Origin: Tahibacter amnicola
GTDB lineage: Bacteria; Pseudomonadota; Gammaproteobacteria; Xanthomonadales; Rhodanobacteraceae
DNA: 64,000 bases
Assembly: GCF_025398735.1 (NCBI RefSeq)
Contig: NZ_CP104694.1
Coordinates: 5,111,465-5,175,464 of the forward strand
Reading direction: 5' to 3'
Below, piece after piece: positions 18,513 to 26,745 of the stretch. The translations under genes were made by a program, and so were the position numbers. Below the pieces are notes generated by a model, which saw only the letters and a list, made by a program, of their open reading frames with translations, ran no database searches and was not told where the DNA came from. Position 1 is the first letter of the stretch. Each line of letters starts with the position of its first letter.

Positions 18513-18859
18513 ACGCGGATGCTGGTGACCAGCGAAAGCGCCGTGCTTCGCTCGCGCTCGGTGGAGATGTCACCGCAGAAATAGGCCACCGCCTCGTCGA
18601 CGTCGTCGGTCGTCAGCGAGGCGCACCGGTCGGCGATGGCCGTTGCGCGCGTCCAGAGCTCGACGGCGCTGGCCAGCGCGCTTTCGGCCAGGAATTCGCC
18701 AGCGGCTCGCACCAGGGCACTGTATTCCTCGTAGGCCACCGCCGACTCAAAAATCACACGGGCACAGCGAAAAGCCCCGTTGAGCGTGAGCGTGACCGAC
18801 CATTGTTCGAGCCGCCCCCGATCGCGCAGTACCACCAGGCAGGCGCAGTAACTTTGCAT
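18509..18859 (-). CDS. Hypothetical protein, 116 aa
   Basis: This acidic, alpha-helical small protein is of unknown function (TLTLNGAFRCARVIFESAVAYEEYSALVRAAGEFL...). Composition looks protein-like (few Arg/Pro runs, plausible helices), unlike the shadow frames around it, but there is no clear ribosome site before the ATG. It converges on ccmI with a 4-bp overlap of stop codons. Real but unrecognised is the most likely reading. Confidence 0.5.
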   Translation of the reverse strand: MQSYCACLVVLRDRGRLEQWSVTLTLNGAFRCARVIFESAVAYEEYSALVRAAGEFLAESALASAVELWTRATAIADRCASLTTDDVDEAVAYFCGDISTERERSTALSLVTSIRV

Positions 18860-19221
18860 GCGACTAACCCGCGGACGGTCAGGCCAGGCCGATCCGGGCC
18901 GGTACAGCGGCGGCAGCCGCAGCGGTCCACGCCGGCGCCAGTGCCGGCCGGATGCGATCCGGGCGCGTGAAAACGACAGACAATCCAGGATCTCCGCAGC
19001 GTGCCTGATGGAAAAGTATCGGCAAGCCGCGGACAGGGCGAGTCAACAAACGTCACGAAACCGGCACGTTTGTGGAGATCACACCCGGGTGGGGCCGCCA
19101 CGCGATGGCCCGGCCGGCGGCCAGCCCGCCTCCCGGGCTGCAACGATGGCCCGGACGGGGCGCAGGGCGCCTCTTCACGACGCATCGCTACATCGTTGGT
19201 AGCTAACTCGTGCCCGCGTCC
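18860..19221. other. Gene-free stretch
   Basis: No convincing gene is seen. The stretch is GC-rich with a 7-bp inverted repeat, CAGCCCG (19122-19128) and CGGGCTG (19134-19140), about 80 nt past the end of the Mrr-like gene. It lacks a T run, so it is only a weak terminator candidate. Promoters for the 18859 gene should lie at the left end but none is obvious. Confidence 0.35.
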
Positions 19222-19995
19222 TTACGACGGACGCATCGTCATCTCCTGCACGAGGAAGTCACCCGCCAGCGCAGCAGGTGAGATCGGATGAATCTCGAAC
19301 ATGCCGTCGGATCGCTGGGGATGCAGCACGATGCCGAAATCCCACCGCTCGCCGTCGGCCACGCGGATCAGTTCCGGCAGCTTGTACTGGGGCATGCCGT
19401 AGACACGCCAGTGCTCCGGATCCGGCAAGGCCTGCCGGTAGGCTTCCGCGTAGTTGCGCGACAGGAAAAAGATCACCCGCGCGGAATTGCCCGGCGGCAG
19501 TGTGTAGAGCTTGCCTGTACTTTCGATATCGCTGTCGTCGGCCAGCTCGCCGATGCACCAGAACGGCTCAGCCATACAATGGGCTTCGGGCATCCAGCCT
19601 GCATTCCAGCGCGAAGCGAGCAACCGCCCCAGGTTTTCCAGCTCCTGGGCCGGCAGGATCATCACGCCCAGACGATCGGCCGCGCGGCGCGCGCCAGCCT
19701 CAAAGCCCACAGTGGATACGCACACCCCCAGGAGATCATCACCCACCGCGCGGATCCCCACCTGCAGACCCTCGATATCGGCCTCTTCCACCGGCCGCGT
19801 ATCGACCACGGCAAAGCCGACCCGGTGCCGGACACCCGACTGGTAGAACTCGCAGAACACGGCAAACCGTTGCACGCCGTCGGCGCCGATCCGGAATGCG
19901 GCATCGCGGCAAACCTGCACGGAATCAACGGAAAGGTTCAGAAGCGCCTCGTAGAGGCGGGGGGTGACATCGTCACCGCGGTACTGGCTGTTCAT
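19222..19995 (-). CDS. Mrr-like restriction endonuclease-fold protein
   Basis: The protein has 257 residues from ATG 19995 (MNSQYRGDDVTPRLYEALLNLS); an open frame to 20088 is not used because it reads as non-protein sequence. Residues about 30-120 resemble the Mrr/PD-(D/E)xK-type fold: RFAVFCEFYQ strand, HRVGFAVVDTRPV strand, then VSTVGFEAGARRAADRLGVMIL, the pattern (strand, helix of A..A, G-V-x-I-L strand) seen at the end of Mrr-type domains. The usual QxK lysine is not evident, so catalysis is doubtful. The C-terminal half (150-257) is unrecognised. It is a lone gene with no methyltransferase nearby. Function: possible DNA-binding or degenerate nuclease; inferred. Confidence 0.65.
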   Translation of the reverse strand: MNSQYRGDDVTPRLYEALLNLSVDSVQVCRDAAFRIGADGVQRFAVFCEFYQSGVRHRVGFAVVDTRPVEEADIEGLQVGIRAVGDDLLGVCVSTVGFEAGARRAADRLGVMILPAQELENLGRLLASRWNAGWMPEAHCMAEPFWCIGELADDSDIESTGKLYTLPPGNSARVIFFLSRNYAEAYRQALPDPEHWRVYGMPQYKLPELIRVADGERWDFGIVLHPQRSDGMFEIHPISPAALAGDFLVQEMTMRPS

Positions 19996-20059
19996 GGCAG
20001 ACCCCGAAGCGCGTGGCTGGGCACGGATACTGCATCGGCGGGGATGGCCCGTCACTGCC

Positions 20060-20065
20060 ATTATA
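20060..20065 (-). promoter_or_regulatory. -10 like hexamer for the Mrr-like gene
   Basis: Reading the minus strand there is a perfect TATAAT about 65 nt upstream of the ATG at 19995. No good -35 hexamer is found at 16-18 nt, so this is a partial promoter call. Confidence 0.35.
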
Positions 20066-20239
20066 GTCCTGCCCCGCGCGCCTGACATACGGCCACGTCA
20101 GGATGACGAACGGCGGCGCCGCGAGGTACTGCCGGCAGTGAAAGCGATCCATATTCCCGTTGTATTTTTTTACACACCAATTTCTTGCGCTCCGCGAAGT
20201 TCCATACAAGCGGAATTCGCAACTCCGCAACATCGTCGG

Positions 20240-20267
20240 TTGCCGCGAAAGTAGTCGGGTGTATACT
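20240..20267 (+). promoter_or_regulatory. Sigma-70-like promoter before the GGDEF/EAL gene
   Basis: TTGCCG (20240-20245), a 16-nt spacer and TATACT (20262-20267) form a good sigma-70 pair on the plus strand. The first start codon downstream that makes sense is at 20556, implying a leader of about 280 nt. The gene-free stretch 19996-20555 otherwise holds only this and the minus-strand -10 box. The leader contains long-range complementary CGCTTCGT/ACGAAGCG segments, but no known riboswitch was recognised. Confidence 0.5.
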
Positions 20268-20555
20268 CCAGGCTGCAAAACGTTTCATTCCGTACAGGGG
20301 GCGCCGCTTCGTACCGGCGACGCCAGGCTGCGCACCTACTGTTGGTGGCCCTATGGCTAGCACGAAGCGCGGTTCTGAGGCGGCGGCGTCCCGGATTGCC
20401 GGTGCTACCGGCGTCGGCCGTGATGCCCATCTGGCGCATCTTTCCGCCCGGCAGTGCAGCGGGCTCGACCATCCTGCCAGTGCCGATTCCGCGTTCGCCG
20501 ATATTTCCTGCGACCACGAGCCGCCAGCCGTTCACCATCCCCGGGAGCGCTGACC

Positions 20556-23336
20556 ATGGCCGGCGGCGCAGGCCGCGGCCCGGGACGGCATGACGCCAGC
20601 GCACAGCGGCCCCTGCAGTGGCCTGCTACAGGCGCACCATCGTCATCAAGCGCCGAATCGCTACGAATTCAGCAGCACATTCCGTTGCCGGACGATACGC
20701 GCCTGCGTGCACTGGCAACGCTGTCGTCGGACTGGTACTGGGAACAAGACGCACAACTGCGTTTCACCGCCTTTTCGGGAGTCGGCCCGGATAACGAAGG
20801 CAGCCCGGGATGGCTACGCGGTGCAACGCTCGCGGACGTCCTCGCCACCGCGGTGGATGGTGAAATGGCCGAACGTGTCCGCAAAGCTGTTGCCGCCCGC
20901 CAGCCGTTCAGCGACCTGCTGGTCATGCGCACGACGGCCTCCGGCCAGACGTGCTGGTTCGAACTCAGCGGCACGCCGCTGGTGACGCCCGAGGCGGATT
21001 TTCAGGGCTATTGCGGCCTGGTCAGGAATGTCAGCGACCGCCGGCGCGCAGAACTGACGATCACCCGCTACGCCCGCCAGCAGCAACTCATCGCGGCATT
21101 CGGACAGCGCGCGCTCTCCACGCTGGATATCGCCCACGTCATGGACTTTGCGGCGGACGTCATCGCCGAAGGCCTGGAAGTGGAATTCTCGGAAGTGGTC
21201 TATCTGGCCGAAGACCAGCGCTCGCTGTACCTGCGCGCGGGATTCGGCTGGGAAAGCGGATGGCGCGGCAGCCGAATCGGAGACCTGGAACAGGAAAGTT
21301 CCCAGCACCGCCATGTCATGACGGCGATCCTGCCGGTGGTGATCGAGGACTACGCCCAGGAGACGCGTTTCATCCCGGCGGCACGCCTGCTGGAACACGG
21401 TGTGGGCTCCGGCGTGCTGGTACCCATCGTGGGGCGCGCGGGCGCGTGCGGCATGCTCGGCGCCTACCGGCGCAATGTCGGCGCATTCTCCGCTGACTGC
21501 ATCAACTTCCTCATGAGCGTCAGCAACATGCTGGAAACGGCTATCGAGCGCCACCATTCGGAACAGCGGCTGCTGTACTTCTCCCAGTTCGACCCAGTGA
21601 CGCGCCTGCCCAACCGGCACCTTTTTCGCGACCGCGCTGACCAGGCAGTGACGATGGCGATCCGCAGCGGCTGGAGCGGCGCGCTGGTCTGCGTGAACTG
21701 CGACCAGATCCGCGCGCTCAGCCAGATTCTCAGCGACGATACCGCCGACGACCTGCTGGTCTATATTGCGCAACGGCTATCCGGCCTGCAGGGCGTGACC
21801 ACAGTGGCGCGCCTGGGCGGTGATCACTTCGGTCTGCTGTTGCCGCAGATGCGGGCGCGCGACGACGCTGAGCGCCTTGGCGACGCGATCTTCGATGCGA
21901 TGCGCCAGCCGTTCTCGCTGGAACAGCACGACATATACCTGGAAATCAGCGCCGGCATGACCGTTTTTCCCGACGACGGCACGGATTTCGACACACTGAT
22001 GCGGCAGGCCTGCGCCGCGATGTACCGGGCCCACGAGTCCCACGCCAATGGCGTGTGCTACTACACCGAGGGTATGAACAACCGGGTGCTCGAGCGATTG
22101 ACCCTGGAACGTGACCTCCGAATGGCGCTATCGCGCGATGAATTTTCCCTGTATTTCCAGCCGCAGTTCTCGAGCGTGGAAAACCGCATCGTCGGCGCCG
22201 AGGCGCTGCTGCGCTGGCAGCATCCACAGCGCGGGTTGCTGCGTCCTCCGGAATTCATCAGCGTCGCCGAGGAAACCGGCCTGATCGTGCCGCTCGGCGA
22301 ATGGATCATCGGCGCCGCCTGCGCCGAGGCGGCGCGCTGGCGGCGCGACGGACACGGCGCCATCGCCGTTGCCGTCAACGTCTCACCGGCGGAAGTGCGC
22401 CGCGGCGGCATTCCTGCGGTGGTCCGCGCCGCGCTGGACCGTTCCGGTCTTCCCGCTCACCTGCTCGAACTGGAATTGACCGAGACGTTGATGATCGACA
22501 GCAGCGAGTCGGTGCTGTCCGTCATGCGTGAACTCAAGAACATGGGCGTCAAAGTGGCGCTGGACGATTTCGGCACCGGCTACTCGAGCCTGAGCTACCT
22601 GCGGCGCTTTCCCGTCGACACGGTGAAGATCGACCAGTCGTTCGTGCACACAGTGGTCACGCAGGCCGAGGATGCCTCCATTGTGCGGTCGGTCATCGCC
22701 ATGGCGCACGAGCTGGGAGTGGAGGTCATTGCCGAAGGCGTGGAGACTCCCGAGCAGGCCGCCTTCCTGCGCCGCCATCACTGCGACGTGCTGCAGGGAT
22801 ACCTGCTTGGCGAGCCCATGGTGGCGGACGCATTCCGTCATCAGCTCGACCAGCCGGTGCATCCGTTGCTGCAGCATTTTCCGCATGAACCCACGCACGC
22901 CCTGCTGGTCGTCGATGACGAGGAATTTGTCTGCAATGCGCTCAAGCGCCTGCTGCGGCGCGAGGGCTACACGATCTACACCGCCTTGAGCGCCCAGGAA
23001 GGGCTTGCCATCCTGGCGAGCACGCCGATTGCCGTCGTGCTGTGCGACCAGCGCATGCCCGGCATGAGCGGCATTGAATTCCTCGCCCGTATCCGCGTCA
23101 TGTATCCCGACGCGTTGCGCATCGTGCTGACCGGTTACACCGACCTGGACACCGTCTCCGCCGCCGTCAACCAGGGGGCAATCTACAAGTTCCTGACCAA
23201 GCCGTGGATCGACGCGGCCCTTAAGGAGGATATCAGCGAGGCGTTCCAGGAATACCGGCGGCGGCGACCCGTCCCTACCGGGATGCTGCGTTCCCACCCG
23301 GGTGACGAAGACCTTCCACCGCTGCCGATGGCGTGA
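20556..23336 (+). CDS. PAS-GAF-GGDEF-EAL-receiver c-di-GMP signalling protein
   Basis: The protein has 926 residues from ATG 20556 (GGGAG 8 nt upstream); the frame is open further upstream without protein character. Domains in order: PAS (about 52-168), GAF (182-335), GGDEF-type (342-502), EAL (512-765), C-terminal response receiver (782-895). The cyclase signature is altered to GGDHF (about 419). The EAL domain keeps EALLRW (549), the NVS asparagine, ELTE, DDFGTGYSSL, KID and EGVET, so phosphodiesterase activity is expected. The receiver resembles RpfG-type domains, with phospho-acceptor Asp in VVLCDQRMPG (about 829). No membrane segment: soluble sensor. Cytoplasmic c-di-GMP breakdown is the likely output; the GGDHF domain may act as a GTP sensor (inference). 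Confidence 0.92.
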   Translation: MAGGAGRGPGRHDASAQRPLQWPATGAPSSSSAESLRIQQHIPLPDDTRLRALATLSSDWYWEQDAQLRFTAFSGVGPDNEGSPGWLRGATLADVLATAVDGEMAERVRKAVAARQPFSDLLVMRTTASGQTCWFELSGTPLVTPEADFQGYCGLVRNVSDRRRAELTITRYARQQQLIAAFGQRALSTLDIAHVMDFAADVIAEGLEVEFSEVVYLAEDQRSLYLRAGFGWESGWRGSRIGDLEQESSQHRHVMTAILPVVIEDYAQETRFIPAARLLEHGVGSGVLVPIVGRAGACGMLGAYRRNVGAFSADCINFLMSVSNMLETAIERHHSEQRLLYFSQFDPVTRLPNRHLFRDRADQAVTMAIRSGWSGALVCVNCDQIRALSQILSDDTADDLLVYIAQRLSGLQGVTTVARLGGDHFGLLLPQMRARDDAERLGDAIFDAMRQPFSLEQHDIYLEISAGMTVFPDDGTDFDTLMRQACAAMYRAHESHANGVCYYTEGMNNRVLERLTLERDLRMALSRDEFSLYFQPQFSSVENRIVGAEALLRWQHPQRGLLRPPEFISVAEETGLIVPLGEWIIGAACAEAARWRRDGHGAIAVAVNVSPAEVRRGGIPAVVRAALDRSGLPAHLLELELTETLMIDSSESVLSVMRELKNMGVKVALDDFGTGYSSLSYLRRFPVDTVKIDQSFVHTVVTQAEDASIVRSVIAMAHELGVEVIAEGVETPEQAAFLRRHHCDVLQGYLLGEPMVADAFRHQLDQPVHPLLQHFPHEPTHALLVVDDEEFVCNALKRLLRREGYTIYTALSAQEGLAILASTPIAVVLCDQRMPGMSGIEFLARIRVMYPDALRIVLTGYTDLDTVSAAVNQGAIYKFLTKPWIDAALKEDISEAFQEYRRRRPVPTGMLRSHPGDEDLPPLPMA

Positions 23337-23748
23337 GGCGTACCCCCTCGCCCACGCACAGCCCCGTGAAGCACAGACGACCGATGAGTTCATCGTGACG
23401 GACTGAACCGTCCTGCTACCAATCGAGAAGCGCGGCGGAGATCGTGCAATCCGCGATCCGTCCCGGCCATATCCGTGCGCCGGTCACAGCGAAAGCTCCC
23501 GGAAAGCGCGCCACTCCCGGTACCGCTCCTGGCATGGACATTGCGCCTGCTATACACCAACCCAGCGGCCACGGAGGCCCGATGGACACGGACCAGCCCC
23601 CTTTTCTCCACATTACCGCCTGGTAACGAATGCGCATCACCTTCGGATGCGACCGCTTTCCCGTTCGGTTGGCCGCTGCGCCCGCGTTATTCCGATCATT
23701 CCCTGAAAGCGGCGCACGCCGACCTGCCTGACTTCACGGAAAACCACC
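23337..23748. other. Gene-free stretch with small hairpins
   Basis: Two short perfect inverted repeats follow the EAL gene: CGATGA/TCATCG (23382-23395) and GACGG/CCGTC (23397-23412). Together they may act as a factor-dependent terminator, since no T run is present. The remainder shows no gene or recognisable element. Confidence 0.3.
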
Positions 23749-24462
23749 ATGCCCGTTTCGACGATGGACCGCCCTCTCCCGCTGCAACCACCGACGTGGC
23801 TGTCGACCATCGGTGAACTTCGCTGCCTCTTCGATCTGGCTTCGCGCGCCTGGCCCACCGCGCGCCCCGTCCGTTGCGGCCGTGGCGAGCCGGTCCTGGT
23901 GATTCCCGGCTTCGGCACCGGCGACAGCGCCACCTGCCTGTTGCGCCATCGCCTGCGCCAGGCGGGTTACACCGTCTACCGCTGGCGGTTGGGCCTCAAT
24001 GCGGGGCCTCGGGGCGAGGCCATGCACCACCTGTCGGCGCGCATCCGCCAGATCGCCCGCCACAGCGGCAGGCCGGTGCATCTGGTGGGTTGGTCCCTGG
24101 GCGGACTGATGGCCCGGGTCGTGGCCGCGCGCCTGCCGCGCCAGGTACACCGCGTCATCGCCCTGGGCTCGCCGCTCACGGCGGATCCGCGGTCCAGCCG
24201 TCTGTCGGGATTGCTGTCCCTGGTCTGCGGGAAGCACGCGGACGATCGCGAGGTACGCGCCATGGTCCGTCGCAGCGCGCGCGTGCCGGTGATCTCCATT
24301 TTCAGCCGCAGCGACGGCGTGGTCGCCTGGGAAGCCAGCGCGCAGGCGCCCGGCGATTGCATCGCACACTGCGTCGAGGGCTCACACCTGGGTCTGGTGA
24401 TCAATCCCCGCGTGCATGACCTCGTGGCCCAGGCATTGGCCCACGCCGCGCCAGCTCACTGA
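23749..24462 (+). CDS. Alpha/beta hydrolase, lipase-like
   Basis: This 237-residue alpha/beta hydrolase has the nucleophile elbow GWSLGG (about 117-122), the preceding HLV strand, an oxyanion region PVLVIPGFGTGD (about 47-58), a putative acid in FSRSDGVV (about 187) and a catalytic His candidate in EGSHLGLV (about 212). The triad order Ser-Asp-His fits the family. No signal peptide is visible, so it is probably cytoplasmic. Substrate unknown; related proteins include triacylglycerol lipase or PGAP1-like esterases. The stop overlaps the convergent dioxygenase-like gene by 7 bp. Confidence 0.82.
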   Translation: MPVSTMDRPLPLQPPTWLSTIGELRCLFDLASRAWPTARPVRCGRGEPVLVIPGFGTGDSATCLLRHRLRQAGYTVYRWRLGLNAGPRGEAMHHLSARIRQIARHSGRPVHLVGWSLGGLMARVVAARLPRQVHRVIALGSPLTADPRSSRLSGLLSLVCGKHADDREVRAMVRRSARVPVISIFSRSDGVVAWEASAQAPGDCIAHCVEGSHLGLVINPRVHDLVAQALAHAAPAH

Positions 24463-25085
24463 GTCTTTTCGATATTCCGTCGCAGCACGATATCGCGCCT
24501 GACCTGCCATGAACCGGTTTCATCGCGCGTCGGCGTGACCAGGCCGGAACCGCCGCGCCCCTGGTCGGACGAGCGCCGGACCTGAGGCGGCAGCAGCGGG
24601 TCGTCGGTGAAATGGATATCGTCGATATAGTAGGTCGCCACGTCCGGTTCAATGATATGCATGTGGATATGCGCAGGAACGCCGCGGCCCGGATACGCCG
24701 CCGGTCGGATGCTGCTGAATTCGTAGCGTCCTTGTCCGTCCGTGCGCGCCCATCCGCGTAGACGGCCGTGACGGCTTTCGCCGGACGGGTATACCCCGCT
24801 CGCATCGGTATGGTAGCCGTAGACGATGATTCCCGCTGCCGGCGTTTCGCCGTCCGCCGCGTAGACCGTGCCGCGTATCGTCAGCGGCTCGCCCTTTTCA
24901 CCTTCCGGCGCAATGCGGGCGGTGGACGATGTCGCCGCCGGCTGGCCGCGAAAGACTTCCTCGCAGCCGTCGCAGGGCCCGCCGATGACCGGCTCGGCCG
25001 CCAGTGTCGGCGGCACCATGGAGGCTATCGTGATGGCCAGAAGCCACGGCGCCACTATCCAGCGCCTCCGGAATTTCATTCGCAT
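24456..25085 (-). CDS. Exported intradiol dioxygenase-like protein
   Basis: The protein has 209 residues from ATG 25085 (MRMKFRRRWIVAPWLLAITIASMVPPTLA, a Sec signal with a basic n-region). The mature part has the beta-sandwich pattern of intradiol ring-cleavage dioxygenases: IRGTVYAADGETPAAGIIVYGYHTD, WARTDGQGRYEFSSIRPAAYPG and VPAHIHMHI. Non-haem iron ligands in the family are two Tyr and two His; candidates here are the tyrosine of YPGR and the pair HIH, with another Tyr in VYPS or YGYH. A secretion signal is unlike classical catechol dioxygenases and suggests a periplasmic role on an unknown aromatic. Divergent from the PNPOx-like gene. Confidence 0.82.
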   Translation of the reverse strand: MRMKFRRRWIVAPWLLAITIASMVPPTLAAEPVIGGPCDGCEEVFRGQPAATSSTARIAPEGEKGEPLTIRGTVYAADGETPAAGIIVYGYHTDASGVYPSGESRHGRLRGWARTDGQGRYEFSSIRPAAYPGRGVPAHIHMHIIEPDVATYYIDDIHFTDDPLLPPQVRRSSDQGRGGSGLVTPTRDETGSWQVRRDIVLRRNIEKTQ

Positions 25086-25227
25086 CGCACATCCTCTGCT
25101 GGTGGAATTGCACGATCTTCCCATGAAACCACCCCGTCACCAGGAGCGGGCACAACCGAACGCAACGATTCACGACGGTCTAACTGCACCTGTGCTGTGG
25201 TAAACACCCGTCGCACCGGAGGACGCC

Positions 25228-25731
25228 ATGGACTCGCATGCCGATGCCGTAAAGACCCTCGCCCGTCTGATCAAGGACGTGAAGATCGCAATGCTGACCA
25301 CCGTATCGCCCGAAGGGAAACTGATCAGTCGCCCGCTGGGTACGCAGGAGGTCGCTTTCGACGGCGACCTGTGGTTCATCATCCATGCCGGCAGCGCCAA
25401 GGTGGCCGAAATCGCCGCCAATCCGCACGTCTGCGTCGCCTATGCGGACATTTCCGGCAACACCTATGTGTCGGTCTCCGGACGCGCCAGTGTCATCGAC
25501 GATCGCCAGCGGGTGGAGAAGTACTGGTCACCGGTCATGAAGCCCTTCTTTCCCCAAGGCAAGGACGATCCGGAGATCCGCCTGCTGCGGGTCGAAGTGG
25601 ACAGTGCAGAATACTGGGATGGTCCCGGCACGCTCGTCGGCAAGGCGCTGTACCTGGCAGTCGCCGCGCTCAAGAAAGACCCGACTGTCATGAGCCACCA
25701 CGACACCGTCGACCTGTCGCGCCGCCACTGA
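25228..25731 (+). CDS. Pyridoxamine 5'-phosphate oxidase-fold protein (general stress protein 26-like)
   Basis: This 167-residue protein of the split-barrel flavin-binding fold follows a strong ribosome site (GGAGGA just before the ATG). Recognisable parts are IAMLTTVSPEGKLISRPLG near the N-terminus, WFIIHAGSAKVAEIAANPHVCVAYAD and TYVSVSGRASVIDD, with a C-terminal YWDGPGTLVGKALYLA segment typical of general stress protein 26-like members. It likely binds FMN or FAD; the substrate is unknown. The exonuclease gene starts 12 nt downstream, so co-transcription is likely. Confidence 0.87.
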   Translation: MDSHADAVKTLARLIKDVKIAMLTTVSPEGKLISRPLGTQEVAFDGDLWFIIHAGSAKVAEIAANPHVCVAYADISGNTYVSVSGRASVIDDRQRVEKYWSPVMKPFFPQGKDDPEIRLLRVEVDSAEYWDGPGTLVGKALYLAVAALKKDPTVMSHHDTVDLSRRH

Positions 25732-25743
25732 CGTGCGCACGGA

Positions 25744-26745
25744 ATGACGGCCCGCGCGACCGACCTCGTCATTCACACACCGGCCGGCCTCTATTGCCCG
25801 GCCGGTGATTTCCACATCGATCCCTGGCAACCCGTGCCGCGCGCCGTCATCACCCACGGCCACGGCGATCACGCACGGCCCGGCATGGGGCAGTACCTCG
25901 TCGCGAGCGCCGGCAAGGGCGTCCTCCAATGGCGCCTGGGCGACCAGGACTTCCGCGTGGCGGACTACGCTGAAGCCCTCACGCTGGGCGCGACGCGCGT
26001 GAGCTTTCATCCGGCCGGGCATGTGCTCGGGTCGAGCCAGGTGCGCATCGAATGCAATGGAGAAGTCTGGGTCATTTCCGGCGACTACAAGCGCCAGGCG
26101 GACCCGACTTGCGAGCCCTTCGAAGTCGTGCGCTGCGACACCTTCATCACCGAGGCGACATTTGCGCTGCCCGTTTACCGCTGGCCCGATACACCGGCGG
26201 TTGCGCACGACATTCTCCAGTGGCGCGATGCCTGCGCGGCCGAGGGCGAAGCGGCGATACTGTTCTGCTATGCACTGGGCAAGGCGCAGCGCATCCTGGC
26301 GGAACTGGCCGCATTGACGGATCAGCCCGCCCTGGTGCACGGCGCCATTGCAGCCGGTGTTGCGGTGTACCAGCAGGCAGGTATTCCGATGCTCGCGACG
26401 CTGCCGGTTTCCGATGCCACGCCCGCCGGCGGGTTCGGCGGCCAGCTGGTCCTGGCACCGCCCGCCGCGGCCGGCAGCGCGTGGATGCGACGCTTCCGGC
26501 GTGCGCAGACTGCCTTCGCCTCGGGCTGGATGCGCCTTCGCGGCAATCGCCGCCGGCGCAACGTCGATCGCGGCTTCATCGTGTCGGATCACGCGGACTG
26601 GCCGTCCTTGCTACACACAGTGGAGCAGACCGGCGCACGCCGGATCATCGCCACGCACGGTGCGAGCGATTCCCTCGTGCGTTTCCTGCGCGAAAGTGGC
26701 CACACCGCCGAAACGCTGCGCACGGACTTCGGCGGCGAGGACTGA
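25744..26745 (+). CDS. Ligase-associated DNA exonuclease (MBL fold)
   Basis: This 333-residue metallo-beta-lactamase/beta-CASP-type nuclease is the kind encoded next to bacterial ATP-dependent ligases. The metal-binding motif HGHGDH sits at residues 38-43, with further histidines in FHPAGHVLGSSQVRIE (about 90) and VSDHADWPSLLHTV near the C-terminus, followed by ATHGASD. The family processes 3' DNA ends for ligation. The stop TGA overlaps the ligase ATG (TGATG), so the two are translationally coupled. Cytoplasmic DNA repair role, from family knowledge. Confidence 0.9.
   Translation: MTARATDLVIHTPAGLYCPAGDFHIDPWQPVPRAVITHGHGDHARPGMGQYLVASAGKGVLQWRLGDQDFRVADYAEALTLGATRVSFHPAGHVLGSSQVRIECNGEVWVISGDYKRQADPTCEPFEVVRCDTFITEATFALPVYRWPDTPAVAHDILQWRDACAAEGEAAILFCYALGKAQRILAELAALTDQPALVHGAIAAGVAVYQQAGIPMLATLPVSDATPAGGFGGQLVLAPPAAAGSAWMRRFRRAQTAFASGWMRLRGNRRRRNVDRGFIVSDHADWPSLLHTVEQTGARRIIATHGASDSLVRFLRESGHTAETLRTDFGGED

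Noticed and set aside
20185-20553. 122-codon frame in the leader of the c-di-GMP gene
   Set aside because: No ribosome site, low-quality composition, and it overlaps the promoter and leader.
20275-20555. c-di-GMP riboswitch in the leader of the EAL gene
   Set aside because: The conserved GEMM core and tetraloop-receptor pattern could not be found by eye.
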